Shown: positions 1-11,758, counted from the stretch's first letter. The stretch: 64,000 nucleotides of DNA from Arthrobotrys musiformis (GCA_036971715.1 JAVHJL010000003.1:1-64000), one strand, 5' to 3'. Numbers and translations: made by a program. The notes: generated from the sequence alone by a model not told the origin.

Positions 1-10
1 AAGAGAGAGA

Positions 11-124
11 TAACCTAACCTAACCCTAACCTAACCTAACCTAACCTAACCCTAACCCTAACCCTAACCCTAACCCTAACCTAACCCTAACCCTAACCTA
101 ACCTAACCTAACCTAAACCCTAAA
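11..124. repeat. Telomeric repeat tract (CCCTAA/CCTAA)
   Basis: Tandem C-rich repeats mix the canonical fungal hexamer CCCTAA with the shorter CCTAA. On the other strand this is TTAGGG/TTAGG, running toward base 1. The tract sits at the extreme left of the window and is followed immediately by AT-rich DNA, so the window starts at a chromosome end. The first ten bases are not telomeric and may be assembly edge or adapter-like sequence. The mixture of two unit lengths is visible directly; why it exists is not. Confidence 0.95.
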
Positions 125-2640
125 GAGAAAATGTGGATGGTTTAAAAAAATCTAAAATTAATATTGTTTTAAATATATTACTATTTTACAATTTTATTTA
201 TTTATACTTCTAATTATATATATAGTTTGTTAAGTACTATTTATACTCCTTATCCTAGTACTTTTTCAATTTTTTTAAAAAATAAAGAAATACTCCTTAT
301 TTTGTATAGTATATTGGAGCTATTAATAATATATTAGTACATATTATTTAAATAATGTGGTTTATAAATAAAATATTAGCTACTAATAATTTAGCATACT
401 AAAAGAGGATTTTTTACAAAACATTTTATATATTTACTAAAGATAATAAATAAAAGAAGAAATCCTTTAACTTATAAACTCTAAATCCTTATAAATATTT
501 CTTACAAAAATATTTATAGAAAAACTAAAATTTTCTATAATATTCTCAAAAAAATTTAAATTATTTAATACAACATTAACATTTTTTAAAAATATTATTA
601 TATAATTATAAATTTCAAATATTCTTTATCTTTATATTTTATATTTAGAATTTTTTTATTATTTACTAGATAAAGATTTGGATTGAAATTTATTATTTTA
701 TTAAGAGTAAATTTTAGAATAAAATAATGTACTAATTCTTTTAATATTAAAGAAACTTTTTTTTCCTTAAAATTAAAACTTTCTAATTCTTTTGATAATT
801 TTAATTCTGTTTTTATATAAATTATACTCTTATAATGTTTTTCTATTATAATTTATATCTTTTGCTAATAATAAATTAATTCTGATATAATATTATGGAA
901 ATTGTTTAACAACTTAGAAAATTCTTCTTGTGTTTTTAAAAAATTCCCTTAAATCTTTAATATAATTAATTAATTCTATTAAATTTTTTTTTAAATTATC
1001 TTAAAACAACTTATGATTTCCTAAAATTTTTGATGTTTTTTTTTTCTAAGATTTGAAATCCAACTAACTAAGAAAAATAATTAGTAATGATTATTAAAAG
1101 GAAGCTTTAAAAAAATGATTTCTTATAAAGAATTATATTATACTTTTTTTTTAATTTAGTATAAATTGCATATTTTTGTTTTTTTTTTATTATAAAACAG
1201 TTGTATTCTTTTTTAATATAGTAACTATATTTAATTTCCAAAAAATATCTGAATTTTTATATTTGTATAATAAGATTATTTTTATTTTTTTAATTTTTGA
1301 ATTATTCAGACCTAGTTTTATTTCAATATTTTTAAATTCTGTTCTTTAATATGTTCTTATTTAAAAAAGTGTTATTTAAATATATTTGATTTTACATACT
1401 AAATTATTAAGTATAGAAATATTTAAAGGTCTAAATTTTGATTTCTAACTTCTAATAAATTTAGTTATATTTATATATTATTATAATTATATAATTATAT
1501 ATATAGTATAGAATTTATTATTTACAATATTTCTAATATAAGATTATTTTTTTGGCAGATTTTTTATATAATAGTATTCCTTAACTAAGTTTTCTATATA
1601 CTAAGGTATACTACGTGGGATTTTCCCATATAGATCTAATATTTCCAAATGTCTTATTTTCTATTTATAAAATATTCCTATATAAAAATTTTATATAATA
1701 AAATTTCTTTTAAAAAAGGAAATAGTATCATACTTATATTATATAATTATTCTTAATTAGGCATATAACTTAGCATAATAAATATGTTTTTAATTCTACA
1801 TTTCAATTATTTTATAGAAAGATTTAGTTTATAATTTATTTATTTATTTTATAAATATTTATTTAAAAGAAAAGAGTCTATTTCCTACATCTTGTAAAAT
1901 ATGTTGTCTTTATAATACATTCGGTTTTGTTTAACCAGTAGAAATCCTAGCCACTGGTTTATCCCATTTTTCTTATGTAATGTTTATCATAATATATGTA
2001 CCTAAGTTAACAATAAACCGTTAAATTAATAGTTACTGTCAACTTGTAGGGATTCTGTTAACTTGTTGAATTTATATGCAAATTGCATTTTGTATAAAAA
2101 CTTCATCATATATTTAAGATCTTTTTAAATAATAGCAGTTCTTAGATTTTTCTTAGAATTCTATTAATTAATTTATTAACTACCTTTACTAGTTTACTAC
2201 CCAATAGTAAAGCCTTAAAATAGTTTTATAAGTCTTTTATTTATTCTACTATGTTATATTTTCTATATATAACTTTATTAGTTCCACTGAATACTGATTG
2301 TTCCCTCTAAGAGATCTGAACCAATAGAGTTGAGAAACCAGCAAGGTGCTAGGCTTGTTTGGGAATCCTGCCAAGGAGACCTGACCAAGGTGTAACAGCT
2401 TGTTAGCTCAATACATATAATTGAGACGGCTCAGCGCTGGTTTCGCCCAACTTATACCTCGTAGGAATTATTAATAATTCCAATTTTGATTCCTTAAAAT
2501 ATTTATTATTTTTAAAATTATTAGATTAAACAAAAAATTAACTTTTTAACTAATTGAAAAATCGGAACTACCAATGCTTCCGATTAAAACTATAGGTTAG
2601 ATTTTAATATATTATATTTCTTAGATAATACTTAAGAGGT
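125..2640. other. Extremely AT-rich subtelomeric region without genes
   Basis: Almost pure A/T with stop codons in every frame and no open reading frame of note. In Pezizomycotina such blocks next to telomeres are usually transposon or telomere-linked sequence destroyed by repeat-induced point mutation (RIP). That origin is an inference here, because no recognisable ancestor remains. Two less AT-rich islands interrupt it, near 1915-1970 and 2290-2470. The base composition changes sharply to ordinary values after about 2640. Confidence 0.8.
2290..2470. other. GC-richer island inside the AT-rich block, possible repeat remnant
   Basis: About 180 bases of near-normal composition are embedded in the AT-rich subtelomere. 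The island contains a TGTAACAGCTTGTTAGCTCA stretch near 2390 that loosely resembles the start of a fungal LTR. No second copy is seen in the window and no coding frame is open. It could be a surviving piece of a mutated retroelement or simply unmutated unique sequence. Confidence 0.2.
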
Positions 2641-3433
2641 CCGGGAACTCCTAATAGTGTTTCACGAGTTTGGAGCCAAGCTTATGTTAAGATCTAGACG
2701 TCTGTGCTGTGGGGCGGCAAGTAAGCGGGCAAATGTGTGGCGTAAGACATCACATCGAGCAATTAGTTCTAACAACCCTTTGTGCCCCCGCGAAACTTTA
2801 TTACACAAACTAAAAAACTGTCAGTCAAATAATATCGGGCTTAGTCAATATTTCCCCAACACATTGTCTGCTATCAAACTCTCGAGTCAAGCTTATGGCT
2901 GCTGCTTCGAATCTCATCTTTCCATATGCTGCGACGCGTATCTTCAATCACTAAATTCCGCATCGGATAGTGAGAGAACTCATTAAATTCCGGTGGTCCT
3001 TTTTTCCTCTTATCATGTTATCCATCTGACAGATCTCCAACGTTTTGAAGCCGAGCTAGCCCACGCTTTCTGGTATTTTTATGTACTCCCTACTTTACAT
3101 AACGGAAACATATGCCCGCCTCCCATTTTTACTCGGACCTTTATTTTAAAGCATTGAGGGGCCAAGTCCATGACATATAATGACCACGTAAACTCCCCGC
3201 ATTGTGCCGCCTTTCTCCTTCTTTTAGATATGGCATCCGAGCTGGGCCAGCCGCATGACCATTCACTCTATGCGGCTAACATTTATTTTCTCGTCGATAC
3301 TTCAAAAGCTTTCTTCTTTTCTCATATCAAATAAACTTTATTAATTGCTAAGACATTTTCGTAATGGCGTATATGCATAACATTATTCTGTTAATATTTT
3401 CAATAACAAGAAGGAATCTGCTGCCCGCATTTA
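2641..3433. other. Transition zone, no supported gene
   Basis: Normal-composition DNA between the AT-rich block and the first gene. The only frame of size (2657-2986, +) uses a non-ATG start and has no recognisable features. From about 3300 to 3433 the sequence would be the 3' flank of the minus-strand CBM1-like gene. Nothing else is seen. Confidence 0.5.
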
Positions 3434-4427
3434 TCAGAAATAGATCCGCGTGGCAATAGCTCGAGCCTTGACTGGCACCACAACCCCTTCATATCCTTCG
3501 TTTCTTATCTTCAGCTGACTACCCGGATTCGCGGTTTCACAAGCCGCATAACCACCAGGTATCGGGCTCGTTTCCGTGAAACAAGTAGCACCGCTCGGAC
3601 AGTTGGTCGGCCCCATCCAGCACTTTCCGCCACATTGACCTCCAATTTTTGCCGTTGCATTTGCAGGAGGGAGCGACACTGTGAATTCTTGCCGTACAGT
3701 TGCGCAGGAGTTTGGACATTCGGTCCCTCGACCAGCACTAGCAAGAATAGTTGTATCCACGCATAACCAGTAATCACTAGTCTGACACGCGCAAGCTTGA
3801 GTTGCAGGGCACCGTGTCATGGAAGTGGCCCAAACTTATGGGATGTTAGCCAATGCCTACACTTCAATTCTTAGAAAGAATCATCTTACATTCTGTTTTA
3901 GTAGCTTGAGTTGTTCCTCCACATTGCTGAGACGATATTGCTAAATCAGTGGGTACCTCTTGTGCAATCCAGATGGTTGATTCCTCGGTTGAACTTGATG
4001 TTTGACGTTTTTGAGCTCTTCGATTTACGAGCGTTGGAGCAAATTGGGTGGTTGTTGGAATACAAGCGCTTGTACTATTTGTTTTGTAAGCACACACGTA
4101 GTCGCTCGGGCAAAGGTTCGATGTGCTTGCAGATATATTGCAATCTCCATTTGGAGTCGCCATGTAGGGTAACAGAGATGTGATGGGATAAGTCGGTGTC
4201 ACCGTGGACTGCAAACAATTGCAGACACCGTCCTGCCTTTCCATCAAATTTCCCCGAACTTGAAAAGGCAATATTCTTGAAATGTCATCGGAACCTGTCT
4301 CCTCTACAGGTGTGCGGCGCACTTTCTTATTATTGGCTTCGGGAATTCTGATGAATTTTGGTGGACCAGCCAAAGTTGGTGATCCATTGAAAAATAGTAA
4401 CAGGAGTGAAAGGTGGTAGATGTGCAT
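3434..4427 (-). CDS. Secreted protein with a CBM1-like (fungal cellulose-binding) module
   Basis: Two exons, 4427-3890 and 3834-3434, are joined by a 55-nt intron with GTAAGA donor, CTAAC branch point and AAG acceptor. The phases match, giving 312 residues. Residues 1-20 form a hydrophobic signal peptide ending in an alanine-containing cleavage site, so the product is probably secreted. Around residues 246-280 lies QCGGKCWMGPTNCPSGATC, the pattern of a CBM1 cellulose-binding domain, although the spacing of the last cysteine is looser than usual. An earlier segment (about 170-225) holds further CGG and CPA.QAC cysteine motifs that may be a diverged second copy. No catalytic domain is recognisable. 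The role may be adhesion to cellulose or a plant surface. It is the gene nearest the telomere. Confidence 0.75.
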
Positions 4428-4876
4428 CTTTGGTCGTTATTCGGAGAAACAGAGGCAAGGCTGGTTATTCAGTAAAAGGAAGGCTATTGGTTATTTTCAT
4501 GGATGTCGAAGTGAGACCCTTTTAAAATATTCGTCGACGAGAACAACATACTGGAGGGGGCTGCCCTGTATCCGTTGAAATTCGGCACTCACTAAGCCCC
4601 GGGCCCATCTAGAACTCGCACGTTGAAATGTGTGAATAATTTTACGGCATATATTGTGAAAATGGCTGGATTGAGCTTATCTTTCTAAAACTAGCAAATT
4701 AATCATAGCCCACCCTTTTCTTCTCTTCTCTTTCTCTTCCCTCTCTTTTTCAATATTCTAAGTTTTAACGGCAGCATATATTGTGGTCCCGAATCCAGGT
4801 CTGATTTCCTCAGATCCTTTTTCTCGCGAGAAATCCCCATCCAACGTAATTTTAATCTCTTGATTACTATTCCATA
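4428..4876. promoter_or_regulatory. Divergent intergenic region between the CBM1-like and rhodopsin-like genes
   Basis: The two flanking genes are transcribed away from each other, so this 449-bp interval should hold both promoters. A pyrimidine-rich CTTTTCTTCTC-type tract lies at about 4710-4755 on the plus strand, upstream of the rhodopsin-like gene. Such tracts are common before fungal transcription starts. No specific factor site can be supported. Confidence 0.4.
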
Positions 4877-6422
4877 ATGGCCGACGAGTTGGATGCGGAC
4901 AGCATCCTAATCATCTTAAGCATTTCATTATGGGTCGGGGCCGGTTCACCAAAATACTCGCATCTTCGAACGCTCTCAGTAATAAAAAAGTATGCCGCCT
5001 TTATTGAGGCCGCAAACTACACCTTGAGCGCCGACGACTTGATAAACAACTTCGGGACGAAGCCCTCGGATGCACCTCTTTATATCGAAAAGATGGGCGG
5101 CTTGGAAGTTATGATCTCGAACATATTTGCAGTCGTCGACAGCGAAGCATATCTCCCGCATCCTAGGAACGATGGCATCGTTTTACCGCTCTTTATCGCC
5201 TTAACAGCTATGACTACGATTGCGATAGTATTACGAATGTGGTCAAGATACAAGGTCGCAGGTTCCATTCAATCATTCGACTACATAACGTGTGCGGCTT
5301 TCGTAAGTCATCCATCCGGCATGTTGAAACACGTCGCGAGAACCTGAATCTAACCTGCGATCAAAACCCAAGTTAATGACCGTTGCTTGGGGTGGAGTAG
5401 CGGTTTATCACAGTCATTCGAGTAAGTCGAGAATATATCGTCGAATTTAATGGACCAAGGAGGCAAATGGACTAATCAGTATCTAACAACGCAAGATGGC
5501 GTCTGGGCGGCTTTCTGGGATATGTCCTGGGATACGCTTCGCAATAACTATAGGGTACCGTACCATACATTCGACCTTTGGCGTCTCCCTTTTGCTTGAA
5601 AGCGCTCTGCTGACTTGTCGAAGATCTCATTTATTCTGAACGTTATTTACCCTTGGGCCATGTTGTTGATCAAAGTGTCACTCTGCGTTTTCTACTACCA
5701 AATGACATCCATGAAATGGATTCGTTGGGGTTGCCTGGCGACGGCAGGCATAACTTTCGCCAACACGATCGCGGGGTTCTTTATAACGGTATTTAACTGC
5801 AGACCGGTCAACTATTGGGATCATTTCTTCGTGGACGCTTGCAGAACCAGCAAACGAACTAGTGCGATCATTATCGGCGCTATTTACATTCTCACCGATG
5901 TGGCGACTTGGGCTTTGCCGATGCCCTTAATCTTTCAGTTGAAGTTAAGCACGAAGCAACGCATTTTGGCTTTTTTCACGTTTGGAATTGGTGCGGTGTA
6001 AGTATATCTCTTCCTATATGAAAGTTTTTTCGCTGACGTTTCAATCAAGCGCGTGCGTTGCGAGCGGTTTCCGCCTTGACGCTGTTATCAAGTTCACCAA
6101 ATACAGCTCACAGAGTAGCTCGACTTTGTTGATTGATGCTTGGACAATGTAAGTTCTACAATGCGATGCTCAGACTGTTTAAGCGGGGCGTCTACTAATA
6201 TAGTACTCTCAAACTCGCAGCATCGAAATGAACATCGCTCTACTGTGTGCCTGTGCACCAGCGGTGCGCGCTTTGGTTATGTACTACGTACCCAAGTTAT
6301 TCCCCAATTTCGGCCAAGCCTCAACGAAATCGAAAGGATCCCAAGATACCAAGGGAACCGACACCACGAAATCCCAGCCCCCGGCGAAGGTTACCGCGAC
6401 AAATGGTAACGAAAAATCATAA
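4877..6422 (+). CDS. Fungal rhodopsin-like (SAT4 family) integral membrane protein
   Basis: Six exons: 4877-5302, 5373-5421, 5496-5554, 5624-5997, 6050-6148 and 6221-6422. All junction phases agree, giving 402 residues. After an N-terminal extension of about 95 residues come seven hydrophobic segments, starting at IVLPLFIALTAMTTIAIVLR and ending in the segment after WTIIEMNIALLCACAP. The family's hallmark tracts are present: an FDY segment after TM1, LIKVSLCVFYY, GCxATAG, a long ILTDVATWALPMPL segment and the IE.N segment. The cysteine count is typical of the fungal rhodopsin-domain group. Members are plasma-membrane proteins of mostly unknown function; some act in pathogenic development. The tail from about residue 370 is Ser/Thr/Lys-rich and probably cytoplasmic. 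A paralogue with matching intron positions lies at 35708-37359. Confidence 0.85.
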
Positions 6423-9136
6423 ATTGTGCAACACCGCTTGCTTTCTAATGACCATCTGATATGGATAATCGCGCCCAGTAATATCTAACTTAATCATGTA
6501 CTCCAGATTGTGGCCGGTTAATTCTCCGTCGTGTAGCGCTAGTGCGAAATGAAATTCTTCTACCTTTGAATCAAGATATATCAAGATCTTACCTACGTAT
6601 AGACGTCCGAAACATTCCGTTAAGGTCACTGGAATTTACTTGACATCACCCGATGTTCCTAAACTGGTCGGTTCAATTTACAAAGGAAGGGCGGAGAATA
6701 CCGGTACCAGTTCCTATTCAGAGAACTGAACCAAACTGCAACACGATGTTCCGTCTACTAGTGGAGTGGAGGCTTCATCACATTATATTAAAGGGTACAG
6801 AATAATCAACAAAGAAGGAAAGGCTCGCGATTCTTAAACTTTGCGAGGCGCTTTTAGTGGGAGAAGGCGGGAATGGAACTCACGATAGCCTGCAATTGGG
6901 AATCGGCGGGTTCCCAGTTCTACTAGTTCAGCCTACACGTCTATTCACCCAAGCACTTGCAATACATGTACATGCACCAAAAACCCATCAACTTGCCCGA
7001 TACGCCTTCAAAAGGCGCGACGGAAAAAGCAATGTGATTTTGCGGAAACCAAAGTGTTTTTCCAGATACACGGCGTGGGTGTGGTATCCTTCCTCAGCGA
7101 CCCAGTATATATAGTATCTTAATCCCATAGGATGCTATGTGATGCATTACGTAGACAGGTCCTGTTTGACATCAAAATAGATAAGTAAATAAAGATATGA
7201 CTGATTACGCCTTAGCTCAGAGGGTCGTAAGTAATGACTCGTGTGACTGTGTTTCAATAATGTTTTTGCTATACACCACGATATTAATCTCGCAGGAAAA
7301 TCCAGTTTCGGCGTTACCTGATTAGTTATAAGCACTCCTCATGAGTTCACGCTCGTCCCCTCTGAAAGAGATTCAAACTTTGATTTCGCTGTTGGCTCCC
7401 GATCGCGCGCGTAGAGATAGTCGACGTTGTTAAAAACTCTTATCTATGGTTTTAGCCGTGCAGTGGCGTAGAGACTCGTTGAAGAGTCTACCGATTTTCA
7501 GTCTTCTTCTGCACGGACTAGATGGCTATGCAGTTATTAGCTCCGTCGGTTTATAGAGCTACCGAGATGTGCGGAGATGTATACAATGTCGATCTCCCGG
7601 TCATTGGTATGTGGGTCAACGGATTCACAACTGTCGATCTCCCGCCAGATCCCGACTGGGGAATAAATGATGCACAGAACCTAACTAGTTATACAGCTTG
7701 AACTATGCCGATCGGTTGTTATCTTGCATCTGTGCCGCCTGCCAAGGAACAAGTAAAAGGTGATATTCTTGGCTAAACTTAGGTCAAATATATCATTCAA
7801 GGGGGCCTGCTACTGATCTCAGCCGATGCTCCTTGTTCAATCGATCTCATAAAGATTTCATCCAAATCCTTTTGCTGCCACTTCACGTTGCTGCGTTGTA
7901 CAGTTGCATTATCATTGTTTCAATAAAATATATAGCTAGACAATCAACAATCAAGTTAATGTTAGGAATGCGAGTATGGGACGTTACCCGTAATTGAAAA
8001 TATTCCCCATCAAAGACCCTCTGTGCTAGAAATGGGCATCACTTCATGTACGTTTTTATAGCGGGATAAGATTTATTACAAGCCCCAATTAATGATTGAC
8101 CGAGGCCTGCGAAAAGTCTATAGAGTAGCGGGATGAAAGGAAACGGCAGCTAGATGCCCCAGAGTGAAGTTACGAATATAGCCACTATATTTAGAGAAAT
8201 GACTCTTATGATCGTATATAATAGAGGGTTTCGGGCGACGCCAGGTAGTCAGAGCCACCAGGATTTTTTCAAGACTCTGCCAGCGAGATTATTAAAATGG
8301 CTTATAACTTCAGAAGATCTAAGTTAAAACGCGATTGCGGATATCCAGCTTTACGTAAGTCAATGCCACTCTTCTTTGAAAGGGTTTAACAAAGCTCTTC
8401 AAGAGTGTATAGCCGCGGAGCGATCAAGAATGCGAGTTAATTAGCCATAGCACTGACTGGTGGCGTACTTACTCATCTACTTCATTGTAGATTTCGTCCT
8501 ACGTACCAAATTCAAGCATTATATGTTCAATAATGCTGATGAACCAGAGCTATAGCGCTGTGTAATAGTGGGGACCGGGCTATCCACAGATCGCCAATAT
8601 TATATTGTCAGGTTCAAGACCTCCCAGGTCTGGGTACGAGACAAGTTCAAGACAAGGTGGAGGACTCTAGTCTCATTTGACACGAAACTTTTGTTCAAGA
8701 CGATAGTCCATCTAATCATCAGGACCTAATTGTATTCAATGAACGTCGGCCGCCGGCAGCACTTCAAGGTTATCTCATAAAACCAAGGTATACCGCTGCG
8801 TGCAACACAGGAGCCCAATCTGCAAGTTTCCCTCATTCACTTTTGAGGAGTAGTCGTCTTCGGAGTGGGTATCACAAGGTCATGTTGCGCCTCTGTCCGG
8901 CGCGGGTGTCAGCCTCCAGACCGAAGCAAAAGCAAGCACTGAGGTCAGGTGTCGTAAAAATAATATGTAACCATGCAGTATGTTTTTTTGGTTGGAGGCT
9001 GAACGGCTGCAACCATCCGTGTAACAAACCATCTGCGTCAAAAATTGCGGCGTGTTGTGTGTTGTGCAGACAGTGTTGCTTGCGACCATCACCAAATGCG
9101 TTGCAAATGTGGTTTCTTGGACACCATCTCCCCGCA
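6423..9136. other. Long intergenic region
   Basis: 2.7 kb with no supportable gene. Small frames such as 6857-7114 (+) show no domain, signal or splice logic. A copy of the dispersed motif GGTCTGGGTACGAGAC lies at 8627-8642, matching the inverted-repeat terminus seen near 22560 and 23290. The last 300 bases would include the promoter and leader of the glycosyltransferase-like gene. Confidence 0.5.
8627..8645 (+). repeat. Copy of dispersed CTGGGTACGAGAC terminus
   Basis: Contains GGTCTGGGTACGAGACAA, the same core found at both ends of the 22545-23312 inverted-repeat element and near 56781. This copy is isolated: no partner in opposite orientation is visible within 2 kb. It may be a solo end or remnant of the same element family. 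Confidence 0.5.
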
Positions 9137-10375
9137 ATGTCACCCTCCCATATCGCCTACTACATTTCCTCCCATGGGTACGGCCATGCGACGCGAGCTA
9201 TACAACTATGCCACTCATTCTTGCAAGCATATGACGGTATCCGAATCACGGTGGTCTCGCAGGCCTCTAGTCAGATCTTCCTACCGCTCCTTAACGCCTC
9301 CGATCGCGTCAATCTCCGCCCCGTCACCATCGACTCAGCCGTCATCCAACCGACGCCGTACAGCCTCGACGTCAACAAAACGGTTCAGAACCTCTTGGAC
9401 TTGAATAAAGATGATGTGGTGAAGCAAGAAGAAGATTGGCTCAAAAGTCATGATATCGATTTGGTTCTTGTTGATGCTCCATACGCCCCGTGTACTGCGG
9501 CCTCCAGAGCCGGCATCCTCAGTATGCTTATAACGAACTTTAGTTTCGCTGAGGTTTTCAGCTACTTTACTTCAATGGTTGAGCCCGATGTACAGGGATT
9601 ATTATCTCAAGCCGTGGACGAAGCGGTCAAGGGCTATAACCATGCGGATATCTGGTTGCGATTGCCAGGATGGCTTCCGAATCCTGGGTTCCTCACAGCC
9701 GCTCTACCCAGTTCCACGTGGATTTCTGACGAGGCCCTCGCGATCTCAACTGAGGAGGCGATCACCCCAGAGTTCTCTCTGTCTCGTCCCTCTTTCCGAA
9801 GGAAGATAATCGATACCCCGCTTATCAGCCGCCCAGCCACAGCGACGTCAAGAATAGACCTTCTAAAGATGCTTGGGATCCCTCCGGCTCTTCAGGCCCA
9901 CAAGATCCTGCTGCTACTTCTCCCTTTACCGGAACCAGCCCCTCAAATACCATCTGATTGGGTGTGCGTGGTCGCAGGATCTACACCTACCATGCTCTTA
10001 CCTGACCGATACTTTATCGCGCCCGGGGATATCCACATCCCAGACGTCATGAAGATTTCGAGTTGTGTGATGGCAAAGCTAGGCTACGGCACCGTGAGCG
10101 AAGTGTTAGCCGCCGACGTACCACTTGTGTATATACCTAGACGTCAGTTTGTGGAGGAATATGGTCTCCGTAACCTTGTTGAAACTTTCTCCGGCTATGA
10201 AAATCGTGCTGAAAGATTGGAAATCGAGGAGTTTGAGAAAGGGTATTGGTGGTGGATGGTGACGGAGCTTGCTAGCAGAGAAAAATCCGGAGAGCCAGCG
10301 GGGCTGGTGGACGATGGAGATGCGATTCGACGCATAGTTGTGGAAGAATGGGAGACCTGGAAGACTCTGGTGTGA
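9137..10375 (+). CDS. GT-B glycosyltransferase-like protein resembling the N-terminal domain of L-arabinokinase
   Basis: One exon, 412 residues from the ATG at 9137. The frame is open further upstream but without family-like sequence, and the chosen start leads directly into the conserved strand. The N-terminus, IAYYISSHGYGHATRAIQL, is the GHGxGHATR-type loop of the glycosyltransferase-like domain that plants fuse to the GHMP kinase ARA1. The second half has MAKLGYGTVSEVLAADVPLVY followed by PRRQFVEEYGLRN, the nucleotide-sugar-binding end of GT-B folds. No kinase domain follows, so this is a stand-alone version. The donor sugar and acceptor cannot be read from sequence. The protein is probably cytosolic, since it has no signal peptide or membrane segment. 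Confidence 0.75.
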   Translation: MSPSHIAYYISSHGYGHATRAIQLCHSFLQAYDGIRITVVSQASSQIFLPLLNASDRVNLRPVTIDSAVIQPTPYSLDVNKTVQNLLDLNKDDVVKQEEDWLKSHDIDLVLVDAPYAPCTAASRAGILSMLITNFSFAEVFSYFTSMVEPDVQGLLSQAVDEAVKGYNHADIWLRLPGWLPNPGFLTAALPSSTWISDEALAISTEEAITPEFSLSRPSFRRKIIDTPLISRPATATSRIDLLKMLGIPPALQAHKILLLLLPLPEPAPQIPSDWVCVVAGSTPTMLLPDRYFIAPGDIHIPDVMKISSCVMAKLGYGTVSEVLAADVPLVYIPRRQFVEEYGLRNLVETFSGYENRAERLEIEEFEKGYWWWMVTELASREKSGEPAGLVDDGDAIRRIVVEEWETWKTLV

Positions 10376-11758
10376 TGTGGCGCGATATCCAGCCTCCCAC
10401 AGGCGCCCATGGTTGTATCAGCAGGGCGGAATCGCAGTAGAGATTATAGCTATAGATCTAGATTTTAGAGCTGAGCCACTAGCCCCTCAATATTCGATCA
10501 TCTCGGAAACAAAGTGCAGGTCTTCCTATCTAATCATTCTGTTATAGTTGAACAGGAATCTGGGATGACGTGAGCTGGGCGGAATCGCTGACTCCTTAGC
10601 CGCAATCAAAATTCAAAACAGAGTTCTAAAATTCTGGGGTCACCGAAAATGTGAATATGCTATGGTGGCTTTATTCACATTCCAGAATGTTGAGTATCAA
10701 TCCGATATCCAGCCGCTGAAGGACTTGCTCCCTTTCGGTTAGATTTCCTGTCAACGATATGACCTAAGCGGCGTTGCATGCAAGGTCGACCGCGAACATT
10801 CCAGTCGCTTGCAACGGCAAGGTTCTGCTTGTCCAAACGAGAGATTAGATCCGTCTACTCCAGCTTGTGTTGTCCGACTTCCCATTTGCTCCCAGCCCGA
10901 GTTCCCTCCAGCTCCAAGCTGAATTCTTTTATCAACATCAATGGATTCATGAAATCCAGGGCCACTCCAGCGGCCTCGGGAAGTCCTTGGTATAGTCTTA
11001 GATACCTTCCCAGTACAGAAGTTGATACCCACGCAGGCTACGCTCAAGGCCCACAACGTCAAAGCTTTCGTCCGAAATCCTGTTCCAGATATGCGCATGT
11101 CAGCTTGCAATTAGGCTCACGGGCATTTGGCAAGTACAAGTTTTGTCGGTTGCGGATATCCACCACTGAATACGGGGAACGGGCCCTCGATGCGCTATCG
11201 GCCAAGGTTGTGTCTCTTCCCGATTGTGCCAGATGGCTCTCAAGATGCCGCTTTTGCGAACTACAAACAGGAAAAGCAACTGCAAACCCCAGCCCGACAG
11301 GGATGCACATTCCTGGTGGCATGCATTCTCGGAAAATATATTAAGACGCTTCATAGTGCTATCAGGCGAAGGGAGTACAAATACCCGTCCACCTCCCCTC
11401 AAAATATGAACAATAATTCTCTTGTTAGCAACTTCCGTTAGCCTCACCACCTTGGAGAATATCGAATTATTCAAAGATTGACGATCAAAGCTGGGCTGAA
11501 AACATTGGGCCAAACGGACCAACATTTTGCAGGGACCAATCCAACTCCAATAACAACACCTTCGACCACCGATCACGCGGGCGAGGGTTCCAGGGGTCGA
11601 ACAGCATCAATTGAGGAAATCATCAAGCTAGCTACTTTAGGTCTCGAGGAAGCCCCGTTTCCAGCAAGCCAAGGTCTGTCCTGAACCTCTATTGGTAACC
11701 TTTGCGCTAGCCGTCGTAACTGATAACTGAATATGCAAACAGCAGGAAGCTAGCTCAG
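10376..11758. other. Intergenic region with a possible gene relic
   Basis: No intact gene could be built. Several overlapping frames exist on both strands (for example 10778-11344 + and 11100-11576 -), without a coherent domain or splice structure. One minus-strand frame looks protein-like but is interrupted and is listed separately at 10740-11010. Confidence 0.4.
10740..11010 (-). pseudogene. Possible relic of an unidentified protein gene
   Basis: One minus-strand frame without an ATG start reads like genuine protein. It contains GLPEAAGVALDFMNPLMLIK, then a W-x-V-G-Q-H segment ending in LE, an in-frame TAG at roughly 10850, and then SDWNVRGRP followed by MQRRLG. Composition and residue order suggest a once-coding segment broken by a stop, but I cannot name the family. 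It could also be chance. No start codon, signal peptide or matching upstream exon was found. Confidence 0.25.

Noticed and set aside
2657..2986. 109-codon plus-strand frame next to the AT-rich block
   Set aside because: It has a non-ATG start, random-looking composition, and no signal, domain or splice support.
6857..7114. 85-codon plus-strand frame
   Set aside because: No family-like sequence and no ATG; isolated in an intergenic region.
10778..11344. 188-codon plus-strand frame
   Set aside because: Composition is unlike protein, with low hydrophobic order. It overlaps competing minus-strand frames, and no splice or domain evidence was found.
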